A stretch of DNA of 8,193 nt from contig CAMYXQ010000036.1 in NCBI GenBank assembly GCA_947303105.1, positions 1 to 8,193 of the forward strand. The letters are read 5' to 3'. Of this stretch, positions 1 to 5,962 are shown in pieces. The translations under genes and the position numbers were made by a program. This DNA is from an uncultured Caryophanales bacterium. Its GTDB lineage: Bacteria; Bacillota_I; Bacilli_A; RFN20; CAG-826. Each line of letters starts with the position of its first letter. Within the stretch, counting starts at the first letter, position 1. The notes under the pieces are model-generated. The model was not told where the DNA came from and did not search any database. It saw only the letters and a list, made by a program, of their open reading frames with translations.

Positions 1-49
1 TTCCATTTCTTCAATATTTAAACGTTTTGTATTATGAGAATGATATTCT
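1..49. other. AT-rich spacer downstream of secY
   Basis: By my count only 11 of these 49 bases are G or C, a sharp drop from the GC-rich genes. I see no hairpin followed by a T-run that would make a terminator, and no convincing promoter. On the minus strand an ATG at 6-4 could open the next gene (adk or map often follows secY), but only two codons are visible and the AAGAA just before it is a poor SD. Confidence 0.5.
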
Positions 50-1408
50 TCATCGTGATGCCTCCGCTTTCGCTTGTTCGAAGCTCTTGCCGGCGAGAAG
101 ACCGTCGATCTGGGCGTTAAGCTCAAGAGCCACGCCGACGATGATGATGAGGCCGGTGCCGCCGATCGCAAGACTGTTATCCCCGTCAAAGACGTTGGCA
201 ATGGTCAAGATGATCGGCAGGGCGGCGATGAGGACAAGGGCCCACGCACCGATGAAGGTGACGCGGTTCAGCACCTTGCCGACATAACGCTCGGTCTCTT
301 TGCCGGGGCGGACGCCAGGAATGTAGGCGCCGCTCTTTTGGAAGTTCTCCGCCAATTTGGCCGGATCGATCTCCATCTGCGAATAGAAGAAGGAGAAGGC
401 CAAGATGAGGAGGAGATAGATGATGAGACCCCAGTCCATTTGCCAATGGCCGCCATTGAACCACGGCATGGTAACGGTCTCGTTATAGTTGAAGATCTTC
501 ATCCAGTTGGCTTGCGCCGCATCGGCTGAGATGAAGCTGGCGATGACGGCCGGAGCCGCCATGATCGACGAAGCGAAGATGACGGGGATAACGCCGGCGC
601 TATTGACCTTGATGGGCAAGAACGAGGCGCGGGCCATCGATTGATTGCCGCCTTTGTTGGCGTGCTGCACCGGGATCTTTCTCCGGCTGAGCTCGATGAA
701 GACGACGAATCCGACAATGAGGACCATCGCCAAGATGTAGAGCACGAACTGGAAGGATCCGCGGACCAACTCGCCGCTGGAACGCGACATGTTGTTGGTG
801 ATCCACTTGCCCCAAGCCGTCGTGATCTGCGTCGGTAAGGAACGGACGCAGCCGGCGAAGATGAGGACAGAGATGCCGTTTCCGAGACCTTTTTCGGTGA
901 TTTGGTCACCGAGCCACATCGCGAGCATCGCCCCGGCAAGGAGGATGGTGACGATATAGGCGTAGGTCCAGAAGCTCTGCTGCAGCGTAATCGTGATGTA
1001 GGAACTGTTTTCCATCGTCTTGATGATGCCGTAGCCCTGCACCGCTCCGAGGAGCAAAGTGAGGTAACGGGTCGCCATGGCGATTTTCTTGCGGCCGTAT
1101 TCGCCCTGCTTGCTTAACTCAGTGAGGGCAGGCAAGACGTCTTTCGACAGCAATTGAACGATAATCTGGGCGGTAATATAGGGCGAGACCCCTAACGCGA
1201 ACACGGAGAAGTTGCTTAACGCGCCGCCTCCGAGCAGGTTCATTATGGCTAAGGGTGATCCCGAATTGACCATCTCTTCCATTTGGGAAGGGTCAACGCC
1301 CGGAACATGAATCGCCGCCCCGATCCGCATGACGAGAAGGATCATGATCGTAAAGAAAATACGATTCACAATCTCTTTGTTTTTGAAGATCGAGACGAAC
1401 TTTTTCAT
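50..1408 (-). CDS. secY: Preprotein translocase subunit SecY
   Basis: SecY is the ten-helix channel of the Sec translocon, working with SecE, SecG and SecA to move unfolded proteins across, or insert them into, the cytoplasmic membrane. The product has 452 residues, slightly above the usual 430-440. Seen in order: TM1 at about 16-36; the plug and TM2 region LLGGGALSNFSVFALGVSPYITAQIIVQLL (58-87), the SPYITA part being a family signature; TM3 near 113-130; TM4 near 146-167 followed by GDQITEKGLGNGIS (167-180); TM6 near 218-240; the cytosolic IPVQHANKGG loop (245-254); TM7 near 270-292; TM8 near 326-345; the SGAYIPGVRPGKET loop (359-372) whose arginine contacts SecA or the ribosome; and TM9-TM10 at about 382-430. 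The start overlaps the rplO stop (TAATG), with SD GAGGTAA. It ends with TGA, the only TGA stop among these genes. Confidence 0.97.
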   Translation of the reverse strand: MKKFVSIFKNKEIVNRIFFTIMILLVMRIGAAIHVPGVDPSQMEEMVNSGSPLAIMNLLGGGALSNFSVFALGVSPYITAQIIVQLLSKDVLPALTELSKQGEYGRKKIAMATRYLTLLLGAVQGYGIIKTMENSSYITITLQQSFWTYAYIVTILLAGAMLAMWLGDQITEKGLGNGISVLIFAGCVRSLPTQITTAWGKWITNNMSRSSGELVRGSFQFVLYILAMVLIVGFVVFIELSRRKIPVQHANKGGNQSMARASFLPIKVNSAGVIPVIFASSIMAAPAVIASFISADAAQANWMKIFNYNETVTMPWFNGGHWQMDWGLIIYLLLILAFSFFYSQMEIDPAKLAENFQKSGAYIPGVRPGKETERYVGKVLNRVTFIGAWALVLIAALPIILTIANVFDGDNSLAIGGTGLIIIVGVALELNAQIDGLLAGKSFEQAKAEASR

Positions 1409-1854
1409 TACTTAATTACCTCAGCCTTCCCGCCCTTGGCTTCGATGGCGGCTTTCGCCGACGCACTGAAAGCATGGGCTTTGACGGTCAGACTCTTTTC
1501 AAGAGTGCCCTTCCCAAGAATTTTAACCCCGGAGAGGGTTTTCTTGACAATGCCTTTCTCGATGAGTTTCTCGACCGTGACTTCCTCGCCGTCTTTGAAG
1601 ACGTTGAGTTTGTCGAGGTTGACGATCGCGTATTCGACGCGATTGATGTTGGTGAAACCAAACTTCGGAAGACGGCGGTTGAGGGGCATCTGGCCACCTT
1701 CGAAGCCGTTCTTCTTGGTGTGGGCGTGGGCGCCCTGACCTTTCTGGCCTTTGCCGGCGGTCTTGCCGTTGCCGGAGCCGAGGCCCTGGCCTTTGCGGAA
1801 ATGCTCAAACTTCGAGCCGGGGACGACCTTGAGGTCGCTAAGTGAGTTTGCCAT
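1408..1854 (-). CDS. rplO: 50S ribosomal protein L15
   Basis: L15 is a late-assembling large-subunit protein with a long glycine-rich basic N-terminal arm that threads into 23S rRNA. The product has 148 residues, typical. The arm includes GLGSGNGKTAGKGQKGQGA (24-42), then FEGGQMPLNRRLPKFGF (51-67) and the globular C-terminal part with VKILGKGTLEKSLTVKAHAFSASA (109-132). The start codon shares one base with the rpsE stop (TAATG), and its SD, AGGGAGGT, is written into the last codons of rpsE. It ends in the same way against secY. This double coupling links S5, L15 and SecY synthesis closely. Confidence 0.97.
   Translation of the reverse strand: MANSLSDLKVVPGSKFEHFRKGQGLGSGNGKTAGKGQKGQGAHAHTKKNGFEGGQMPLNRRLPKFGFTNINRVEYAIVNLDKLNVFKDGEEVTVEKLIEKGIVKKTLSGVKILGKGTLEKSLTVKAHAFSASAKAAIEAKGGKAEVIK
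1416..1422 (-). promoter_or_regulatory. Ribosome binding site of secY inside rplO
   Basis: GAGGTAA lies in the codons for the Glu-Val-Ile end of L15, 7 bases before the secY ATG at 1408, which overlaps the rplO stop by one base. Confidence 0.7.
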
Positions 1855-2600
1855 TATTTGTTACCTCCCTCGGGTTTTTTCTCGAAACGCGGTTTGCGCG
1901 GAGCGGGGCGGACGGCCTTGACTTCTTCCTCGGTCTTGAGACCGCGGAGCACCATGACCTTGCCGAAGTCCTTTAAGGAACGGAGGCCGCTATCGGTGGC
2001 GCGGATGACGTTGATCGGGGTGCGGGAGCCATAGACTTTCGAGACGACGTTCTTGACGCCGGCGAGCTCCAAGATGGCACGGACGGCGCCACCGGCGATG
2101 ATTCCGGTGCCGGCCGGGGCCGGTTTGAGGAGGACGCGGGTGTCACCGAATTTGCCGAACACTTCGTGAGTGATCGTACCGCTCTTGGTCAAATGGATGG
2201 TGTAGGTGTTCTTTTTGGCGGCCGACAAGGCTTTCTTGACGGCATCGGGCACCTCACCGGATTTGCGGAGGGCGAAACCATATTTGCCGTGTCCGTCGCC
2301 GATGACGACGAGAGCATCGAAACGCATGTGTTTGCCACCCTTTTCGGTGCGGCTGATGCGGTTGATGTTGACGACGCGGTCTTGATATTCATCGCCTTCG
2401 CCACGGCGGAAGCCACCGCGTCCGCCACGGCGTTCGCCGGGACGGCCTTTGTGGTCGCCGAATTTGCGATCGCCCGGGCGGCCGGCGCTATAGGAACCAT
2501 GGGGTTCGCGGCGCGGGTTGCCGGTCGGACGTTCTTTGTTCTCGGAGGGAGCGGGGGCCGCGGCTTGTTCCGCGACTTCGACTTTCTTTTCTTCTTCCAT
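1854..2600 (-). CDS. rpsE: 30S ribosomal protein S5 with N- and C-terminal extensions
   Basis: S5 lies in the body of the small subunit near S4. It takes part in decoding accuracy and, with S3 and S4, in mRNA unwinding at the entry channel. The product has 248 residues, against about 166 in Bacillus. The S5 N-terminal double-stranded-RNA-binding domain spans about residues 72-137 (RVVNINRISRTEKGGK, FDALVVIGDGHGKYGF), and the C-terminal fold about 150-225 (LLKPAPAGTGIIAGG, RTPINVIRAT). Residues 1-70 are an extra tail: an acidic Glu/Ala start, then Gly/Arg-rich with GERRGGRGGFRRGEGD at 55-70. About 20 further residues follow the core (PAPRKPRFEKKPEGGNK at the end). The long start is supported by TAAGGAGAG before the ATG at 2600. 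Its stop overlaps the rplO start as TAATG; rpmD, often found here, is absent. Confidence 0.96.
   Translation of the reverse strand: MEEEKKVEVAEQAAAPAPSENKERPTGNPRREPHGSYSAGRPGDRKFGDHKGRPGERRGGRGGFRRGEGDEYQDRVVNINRISRTEKGGKHMRFDALVVIGDGHGKYGFALRKSGEVPDAVKKALSAAKKNTYTIHLTKSGTITHEVFGKFGDTRVLLKPAPAGTGIIAGGAVRAILELAGVKNVVSKVYGSRTPINVIRATDSGLRSLKDFGKVMVLRGLKTEEEVKAVRPAPRKPRFEKKPEGGNK
1863..1870 (-). promoter_or_regulatory. Ribosome binding site of rplO inside rpsE
   Basis: AGGGAGGT lies in the codons for the terminal Glu-Gly-Gly of S5, 8 bases before the rplO ATG at 1854, which itself overlaps the rpsE stop by one base. Confidence 0.8.
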
Positions 2601-2608
2601 AAGTATCT

Positions 2609-2615
2609 CTCCTTA
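2609..2615 (-). promoter_or_regulatory. Ribosome binding site of rpsE fused to the rplR stop
   Basis: TAAGGAG on the minus strand; TAA ends rplR and the SD lies 8 bases before the ATG at 2600. It supports the start that includes the N-terminal tail of S5. Confidence 0.8.
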
Positions 2616-2969
2616 GAAGAGGAGCCCTCCTTTTCTGGCGGCGTCGGCCAAGGCGGCGACGCGGCCGTGGTAGTCATAACCGCCGCGGTCAAAGACCACT
2701 TTGGTGATGTTCTTCTCTTTGGCTTTGGCGGCGAGGTCGGCGCCGACTTTGGCCGCGCCTTCCTTGTTGCCGCCATCGGTCAGCTTAAGGGCGACCGAGC
2801 TCGAGGCGCAAAGGGTAACGCCTTTGACGTCGTCGATGATCTGGGCTTCGATGTTCTTGTTGCTGCGGAAAACGACAAGACGCGGGCACTCGGCGGTGCC
2901 GCTCACTTTTTCGCGAACGCGTTGGTGACGGCGCTGGCGAATCGAATTGCGAGACTCTTTATGAATCAT
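2613..2969 (-). CDS. rplR: 50S ribosomal protein L18
   Basis: L18 binds 5S rRNA together with L5 in the central protuberance. The length of 118 residues is typical. The basic N-terminus RNSIRQRRHQRVREKVSG (7-24), PRLVVFRSNKNIEAQIIDD (29-47), VVFDRGGYDYHGRVAALADAAR (91-112) and the final GGLLF (family usual: GLxF) are clear family signs. The start at 2969 is preceded by AAGGAAAGGAGATAAGAC, giving a good SD. The TAA stop forms TAAGGAG, the SD of rpsE, which starts 12 bases later. Confidence 0.97.
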   Translation of the reverse strand: MIHKESRNSIRQRRHQRVREKVSGTAECPRLVVFRSNKNIEAQIIDDVKGVTLCASSSVALKLTDGGNKEGAAKVGADLAAKAKEKNITKVVFDRGGYDYHGRVAALADAARKGGLLF

Positions 2970-2985
2970 GTCTTATCTCCTTTCC

Positions 2986-3528
2986 TTACTTCTTGCCCGT
3001 GGCGGCTCTCTTACCGACTTTCTTGATCATCTTCTGGCCCTTGTAATGGACGCCTTTGTTTCCATAGGGGTCGGGACGATGCTTGTCGTAGATGAGCGCC
3101 GCGGTCTGACCGACGTGCTGCTTGTCGCAGCCTTCGACGACGATGTGGGTTTCATCGGGGCAGCTGATGGTCGTGTATTTGCCGACCGGCGCCACGGTGA
3201 TGTTATGGCTGTAGCCAAGGAACATGACCACCGCACCGTTCTTGACGGAGGCGCGGTAACCGGTTCCGTTGAGCTCAAGCTCTTTCTTCCAGCCTTCGCT
3301 GACGCCTTTGACGGCGTTGTGGAGGTTGGCGGCAACCGTACCATGGTTGGGGGTGCCTTCGACGAGAGGGCTCACGGATAACGCTCCATCGGTCAGAGAG
3401 ACGCTCACGTCACTGGAAATGTGGACGTTTACTTCGCCTTTCGGACCTTTGACGATGGCCGTCCCGTCCTTGAGTTCATAGCTGACTCCGGACGGAAGAG
3501 TAATGGGTTTCAATCCAATTCTACTCAT
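2986..3528 (-). CDS. rplF: 50S ribosomal protein L6
   Basis: L6 has two similar domains. It lies at the base of the L7/L12 stalk beside the sarcin-ricin loop, where GTPase factors act. The product has 180 residues, normal for the family. Seen are the N-terminal SRIGLKPITLPSGV (2-15), VKGPKGE (26-32), NGTGYRA (87-93), LGYSH (104-108) and the C-terminal RPDPYGNKGVHYKGQ (151-165), which corresponds to the R-x-P-x-P-Y-x-G-K-G-I-R-Y family signature with HY in place of RY. The tail is basic. The SD is weaker than at the neighbouring genes (GAGAGGAA within the 18-base gap after rpsH). The stop codon is followed by GGAAAGGAG for rplR. Confidence 0.97.
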   Translation of the reverse strand: MSRIGLKPITLPSGVSYELKDGTAIVKGPKGEVNVHISSDVSVSLTDGALSVSPLVEGTPNHGTVAANLHNAVKGVSEGWKKELELNGTGYRASVKNGAVVMFLGYSHNITVAPVGKYTTISCPDETHIVVEGCDKQHVGQTAALIYDKHRPDPYGNKGVHYKGQKMIKKVGKRAATGKK

Positions 3529-3546
3529 ATCGGGTTCCTCTCTTTC

Positions 3547-3942
3547 TTACCAGACGTAGCAGAGGACTTCGCCGCCGACGTTGGCCTTGCGGGCTTCCGC
3601 GTCGGTGAGCAAGCCTTTGCTCGTGGAGATGATCGCGATGCCTAGACCGCCGAGAACGCGGGGGAGTTTGTCCACCGAGGCGTTGGCGCGGAGGCCGGGC
3701 TTCGAGATGCGCTTGAGACCGGTGATGACACGCTCGCCAGTCGGGCCGTATTTGAGGACGACGGTCAAGGATTTCTTGGTGCCTTCCCCTTCGACGACGA
3801 CGTCATTGACGAAGCCTTCTTTCTTAAGGATCTCAGCGATAGCGACTTTGATGTTGCTGTGCGGCATGGAGACCGATTCGTAGCGTAACGCGTTGGCGTT
3901 GCGGATGCGGGTCAGCATGTCAGCGATAGGATCTGCATTCAT
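3547..3942 (-). CDS. rpsH: 30S ribosomal protein S8
   Basis: S8 is a primary binder of the central domain of 16S rRNA and in E. coli also represses translation of the spc mRNA. The product has 131 residues, as usual. It shows the N-terminal DPIADMLTRIRNA (4-16), KPGLRA (81-86) and the C-terminal GIAIISTSKGLLTDAEARK (101-119) that forms the RNA-binding face, ending GGEVLCYVW. The start at 3942 has GAAAGGAGA upstream after the rpsZ stop, with 18 bases between the genes. I did not identify an S8 autoregulatory stem around the L24-L5 junction, where the E. coli site lies; the junction here has only 14 bases, mostly SD. Confidence 0.97.
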   Translation of the reverse strand: MNADPIADMLTRIRNANALRYESVSMPHSNIKVAIAEILKKEGFVNDVVVEGEGTKKSLTVVLKYGPTGERVITGLKRISKPGLRANASVDKLPRVLGGLGIAIISTSKGLLTDAEARKANVGGEVLCYVW

Positions 3943-3960
3943 GTTCTGGGTCTCCTTTCT

Positions 3961-4146
3961 TTACCACGATGCCTTCTTCATGCCGGGGATTTCGCCCTTG
4001 TAGGCGAGCTCGCGCAGGCAGATGCGGCATAAACCGAATTTACGGATGACACCATGCGGGCGGCCGCAGCGCTTGCAGCGCGTGTAGGCCCGGGTGCTGA
4101 ATTTAGCGGGACGTTCGCATTTGACTTTCAAACTTGTCTTAGCCAT
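3961..4146 (-). CDS. rpsZ: 30S ribosomal protein S14, zinc-binding (C+) type
   Basis: S14 completes the head of the small subunit next to S3 and S10. This is the short 61-residue form with four cysteines in two CxxC pairs (Cys24/Cys27 and Cys40/Cys43) that bind one zinc ion; the longer zinc-free form has about 90-100 residues. The conserved stretch RCGRPHGVIRKFGLCRICLR spans about 26-45, and the protein ends PGMKKASW as the family does. An additional Cys lies at position 10. The C+ form in the spc operon is usual in Bacillota, mollicutes and several other phyla; some organisms also keep a zinc-free copy elsewhere, which cannot be judged here. The start at 4146 follows TAAGGAGAG formed with the rplE stop. 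Confidence 0.97.
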   Translation of the reverse strand: MAKTSLKVKCERPAKFSTRAYTRCKRCGRPHGVIRKFGLCRICLRELAYKGEIPGMKKASW

Positions 4147-4153
4147 TGCTTCT

Positions 4154-4160
4154 CTCCTTA
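4154..4160 (-). promoter_or_regulatory. Ribosome binding site of rpsZ fused to the rplE stop
   Basis: TAAGGAG on the minus strand; TAA ends rplE and the SD serves the rpsZ ATG at 4146. Confidence 0.75.
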
Positions 4161-4709
4161 TTTCTTGAACGGCATGCCGATGAGCTCGAGGAGGCTATAA
4201 GCTTCTTCGTCGGTCTCAGCGGTCGTGACGATGACGATGTCCATGCCGCGGATTTTGCTCACCTTGTCGTAATCGATTTCCGGGAAGATGAGCTGTTCCT
4301 TGACGCCCAAGGTGTAGTTGCCATGGCCGTCGAAGGAGTTCTTGCTCACGCCGCGGAAGTCGCGGACGCGAGGAAGCGAGATGGAGACGAGTTTATCAAG
4401 GAACTCGTACATCCGGAGGCCGCGAAGGGTGACCTTGCAGCCGATGGATTGTCCTTCGCGGACCTTGAAGGTCGCGATGGATTTCTTCGCTTTGGTGATG
4501 ACCGGTTTCTGGCCGGAGAGGATGATAAGGTCGTTGACCGCATCTTCAAGGGCCTTTTCGTTCTGGGTCGCTTCACCGACGCCGACGTTGATGACGATCT
4601 TCTCGAGTTTCGGGGCCTGCATGACGGAGGTGTATCCGTACTTGGCGACCAAGGCCGGGACGATCTCAGACTTGTATCTGGCCTGCAAACGGTTTTGATA
4701 TTCTGCCAT
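4158..4709 (-). CDS. rplE: 50S ribosomal protein L5
   Basis: L5 binds 5S rRNA with L18, forms part of the central protuberance, and makes a bridge to S13 and the P-site tRNA. The product has 183 residues, close to the 179-180 usual for the family. Diagnostic segments are KLEKIVINVGVGEA (34-47), the GQKPVITKAKKSIA-type segment (about 66-79), REGQSIGCKVTLRG (84-97), SLPRVRDFRGV (110-120), SFDGHGNYTLGVKEQLIFPEI (124-144) and the end LLELIGMPFKK. The start at 4709 has a strong SD, TAAGGAGGG, that includes the rplX stop. Its own stop makes another TAAGGAG ahead of rpsZ, 11 bases on. The order L24-L5-S14 is universal in spc operons. Confidence 0.98.
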   Translation of the reverse strand: MAEYQNRLQARYKSEIVPALVAKYGYTSVMQAPKLEKIVINVGVGEATQNEKALEDAVNDLIILSGQKPVITKAKKSIATFKVREGQSIGCKVTLRGLRMYEFLDKLVSISLPRVRDFRGVSKNSFDGHGNYTLGVKEQLIFPEIDYDKVSKIRGMDIVIVTTAETDEEAYSLLELIGMPFKK

Positions 4710-4719
4710 CTTTCGTTCC

Positions 4720-4726
4720 CTCCTTA
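4720..4726 (-). promoter_or_regulatory. Ribosome binding site of rplE fused to the rplX stop
   Basis: TAAGGAG (followed by GG) on the minus strand; TAA ends rplX and the SD serves the rplE ATG at 4709. Confidence 0.75.
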
Positions 4727-5035
4727 TTTCTGCTCGAGGCTCGTTCCGGAGCCACCGACGCGGATCTTTTTGCCATTCACGACCTTCTTATGGACGCGGG
4801 TGGCCTTTTTGGTTTTCGGATCGATGAGAGCCACTTTGGAAGCGTCGATCGGGACATAGATGTCGAGGATCGAGCCTTCGGTGGTCTGCTGATTCGGTTT
4901 GTTGTGCTTTTTGTGGACATTCACGCCCTCAACGACAACTTTGTTGAGTTTCGGGTAGACGGCCTGAACGACGCCGGTCTTGCCCTTATCGTCTCCGGAG
5001 AGAATGATCACTTTATCGCCTTTTTTGATATTCAT
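4724..5035 (-). CDS. rplX: 50S ribosomal protein L24
   Basis: L24 is an assembly-initiating large-subunit protein that binds the 5' domain of 23S rRNA near the tunnel exit. The product has 103 residues, normal for the family. The KOW motif occupies about residues 3-30 (IKKGDKVIILSGDDKGKTG), followed by VVVEGVNVHKKHNKP (33-47) and a C-terminal basic half with VHKKVVNGKKIRVG (81-94). The ATG at 5035 has AAGGAGG at a good 7-base distance, part of which is the rplN stop codon. An out-of-frame ATG sits 5 bases upstream but reads only two codons before TGA. rplE follows after 14 bases. Confidence 0.97.
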   Translation of the reverse strand: MNIKKGDKVIILSGDDKGKTGVVQAVYPKLNKVVVEGVNVHKKHNKPNQQTTEGSILDIYVPIDASKVALIDPKTKKATRVHKKVVNGKKIRVGGSGTSLEQK

Positions 5036-5043
5036 GACATTTC

Positions 5044-5050
5044 CTCCTTA
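5044..5050 (-). promoter_or_regulatory. Ribosome binding site of rplX fused to the rplN stop
   Basis: TAAGGAG on the minus strand, extended by a further G; TAA is the rplN stop. Spacing to the rplX ATG at 5035 is near the optimum. Confidence 0.75.
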
Positions 5051-5416
5051 TAAGACTTCGATCGCCAGGGAGACGATCTTCATATAACCCTTTTCGCGGA
5101 GTTCGCGGGCGACCGGTCCGAAGACGCGGGTGCCAACGGGATTGCCTTCGGCATCGATGATGACGAGCGCGTTGTCATCGAAGGCGATGGTCGAGCCATC
5201 GCGGCGAAGGACGGGTTGTTTGACGCGGACGATGACGCCCTTGACGACCTGGCCTTTTTTGACCTTGCCGTTCGGGGCGGCGTCTTTGACCGAGCACATG
5301 ACGATGTCGCCAAGGCTCGAGAATTTGCGGCGGCTGCCACCGAACTGGCGGAAGACGCGGACGCTGCGGGCACCGCTGTTATCGGCGACCACAAGATTCG
5401 TTTCGTTCTGAACCAT
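5048..5416 (-). CDS. rplN: 50S ribosomal protein L14
   Basis: L14 is a conserved beta-barrel protein on the intersubunit face of the large subunit. It contacts L19 and 16S rRNA and is the docking site of the silencing factor RsfS. The length of 122 residues is exactly typical. It shows the family segments VADNSGARSVRV (10-21), GGSRRKFSSLGDIV (26-39), GKVKKGQVVKGVIVR (50-64), DGSTIAFDDNALV (73-85), GTRVFGPVARELR (95-107) and the end MKIVSLAIEVL. It is the first gene of the spc part of the operon, yet there is only a 3-base gap after rpsQ, so no separate spc promoter can lie between them. The SD is AAGGAGG, located in the end of rpsQ with 11-base spacing. Confidence 0.98.
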   Translation of the reverse strand: MVQNETNLVVADNSGARSVRVFRQFGGSRRKFSSLGDIVMCSVKDAAPNGKVKKGQVVKGVIVRVKQPVLRRDGSTIAFDDNALVIIDAEGNPVGTRVFGPVARELREKGYMKIVSLAIEVL

Positions 5417-5419
5417 AGG

Positions 5420-5746
5420 TTACTCAGCCTCCTTCTCCACCGTGCCCTCGGCGATTTCGAGCGCTTCTTCGGCGGCTGCGACTTCTTCGATGGCGACGGC
5501 TCTCTTATCGATGCTGACGAGACGGAAGCGTTTGGTGGCGCTCATCGGGCGGCAAGCGGCGATGGTGACGAGGTCACCGACCTTGGCTTCGCCCTTCTCA
5601 TCATGGGCATAGAATTTCTTTTCGTAACCGACACGCTTCGCGTAGATCGGATCGTTACGTTTGGTGGAAACCGTCACGGTGATGGTTTTGGCGTTGTTCG
5701 CAGAGGTAACGACGCCTTGGAACGTGGTTCTGCTATTTCTTTCCAT
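5420..5746 (-). CDS. rpsQ: 30S ribosomal protein S17 with acidic C-terminal extension
   Basis: S17 is a primary 16S rRNA-binding protein with an OB fold, placed in the body of the small subunit. Residues 1-85 form the family core: FQGVVTSANNAKTITV (9-24), the HDE/GEAKVGDLVTI strand (48-62), and the conserved C-R-P-MSATKRFRLV stretch (65-77). Usual bacterial S17 has about 85-90 residues, while this protein has 108. The extra part, about residues 86-108, is Ala/Glu-rich and acidic, an unusual charge for a ribosomal protein tail. The last codons encode EKEAE and at the same time provide the AAGGAGG SD for rplN, which begins 3 bases after the stop. Identity is certain; the role of the tail is unknown. 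Confidence 0.96.
   Translation of the reverse strand: MERNSRTTFQGVVTSANNAKTITVTVSTKRNDPIYAKRVGYEKKFYAHDEKGEAKVGDLVTIAACRPMSATKRFRLVSIDKRAVAIEEVAAAEEALEIAEGTVEKEAE
5428..5434 (-). promoter_or_regulatory. Ribosome binding site of rplN inside rpsQ
   Basis: AAGGAGG is written into the last codons of rpsQ (Lys-Glu-Ala), 11 bases before the rplN ATG. The gap between the two genes is only 3 bases. Confidence 0.75.
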
Positions 5747-5758
5747 CGTTATTCTCCT

Positions 5759-5959
5759 TTATCGTTCGATTTGGAGGGCGCGTTCCCTCTTGACGGTTTC
5801 GGCTTTGGCGATGTCCTTGCGGACCGCCTTGATTTCTTCGCCGTGTTCGAGCTGGCCGACCGCTTGTTTGCGGCGGAGTTCGAATAGCTGTTGGCGGAGG
5901 CTCGCGAGCTTTTCATCGAGCTCTTGAGCGGTTAATTCTCTAAGTTCGCTGACTTGCAT
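5759..5959 (-). CDS. rpmC: 50S ribosomal protein L29
   Basis: L29 is a small two-helix protein at the rim of the nascent peptide exit, next to L23, where trigger factor and the signal recognition particle dock. The product has 66 residues, the usual length. Family signs are the start ELRELTAQELDEKL (about 5-18), LRQQLFELRRKQAVGQL (21-37) and IKAVRKDIAKAETV (43-56). Together they give the expected antiparallel helical pair rich in Lys, Glu and Arg. The start is 3 bases after the rplP stop, and the SD AAGGAG lies inside the end of rplP with 8-base spacing. The stop is followed immediately by the rpsQ SD (TAAAGGAG). Nothing is unusual. Confidence 0.96.
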   Translation of the reverse strand: MQVSELRELTAQELDEKLASLRQQLFELRRKQAVGQLEHGEEIKAVRKDIAKAETVKRERALQIER

Positions 5960-5962
5960 CGC

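Noticed and set aside
1..6. Start of the next gene (adk or map) at the minus-strand ATG 6-4
   Set aside because: Only two codons are visible and there is no convincing SD, so it cannot be called as a gene.
2166..3026. Long plus-strand open frame of 286 codons antisense to rpsE and rplR
   Set aside because: It lies entirely opposite certain ribosomal genes, has biased composition (Gly/Ala/Phe/Asp) and no recognisable domain. GC-rich third positions suppress stops on the opposite strand and create such frames.
4710..4723. S8-type translational repressor site at the rplX-rplE junction, as in E. coli
   Set aside because: The 14-base gap is almost all SD, and I could not find a supporting stem-internal-loop structure by eye.
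4146..4859. Plus-strand open frame of 237 codons opposite rplE and part of rplX
   Set aside because: It is antisense to certain genes; the composition follows from their codon bias and no family is recognisable.
5032..5040. Two-codon frame ATG TCA TGA overlapping the rplX start, like a tiny leader peptide
   Set aside because: Its ATG is only about two bases from the SD while the rplX ATG has proper spacing. It is probably chance.
5216..5887. Plus-strand open frame of 223 codons opposite rplN, rpsQ and rpmC
   Set aside because: Same reason: a shadow frame produced by GC-rich codons, with no independent evidence.
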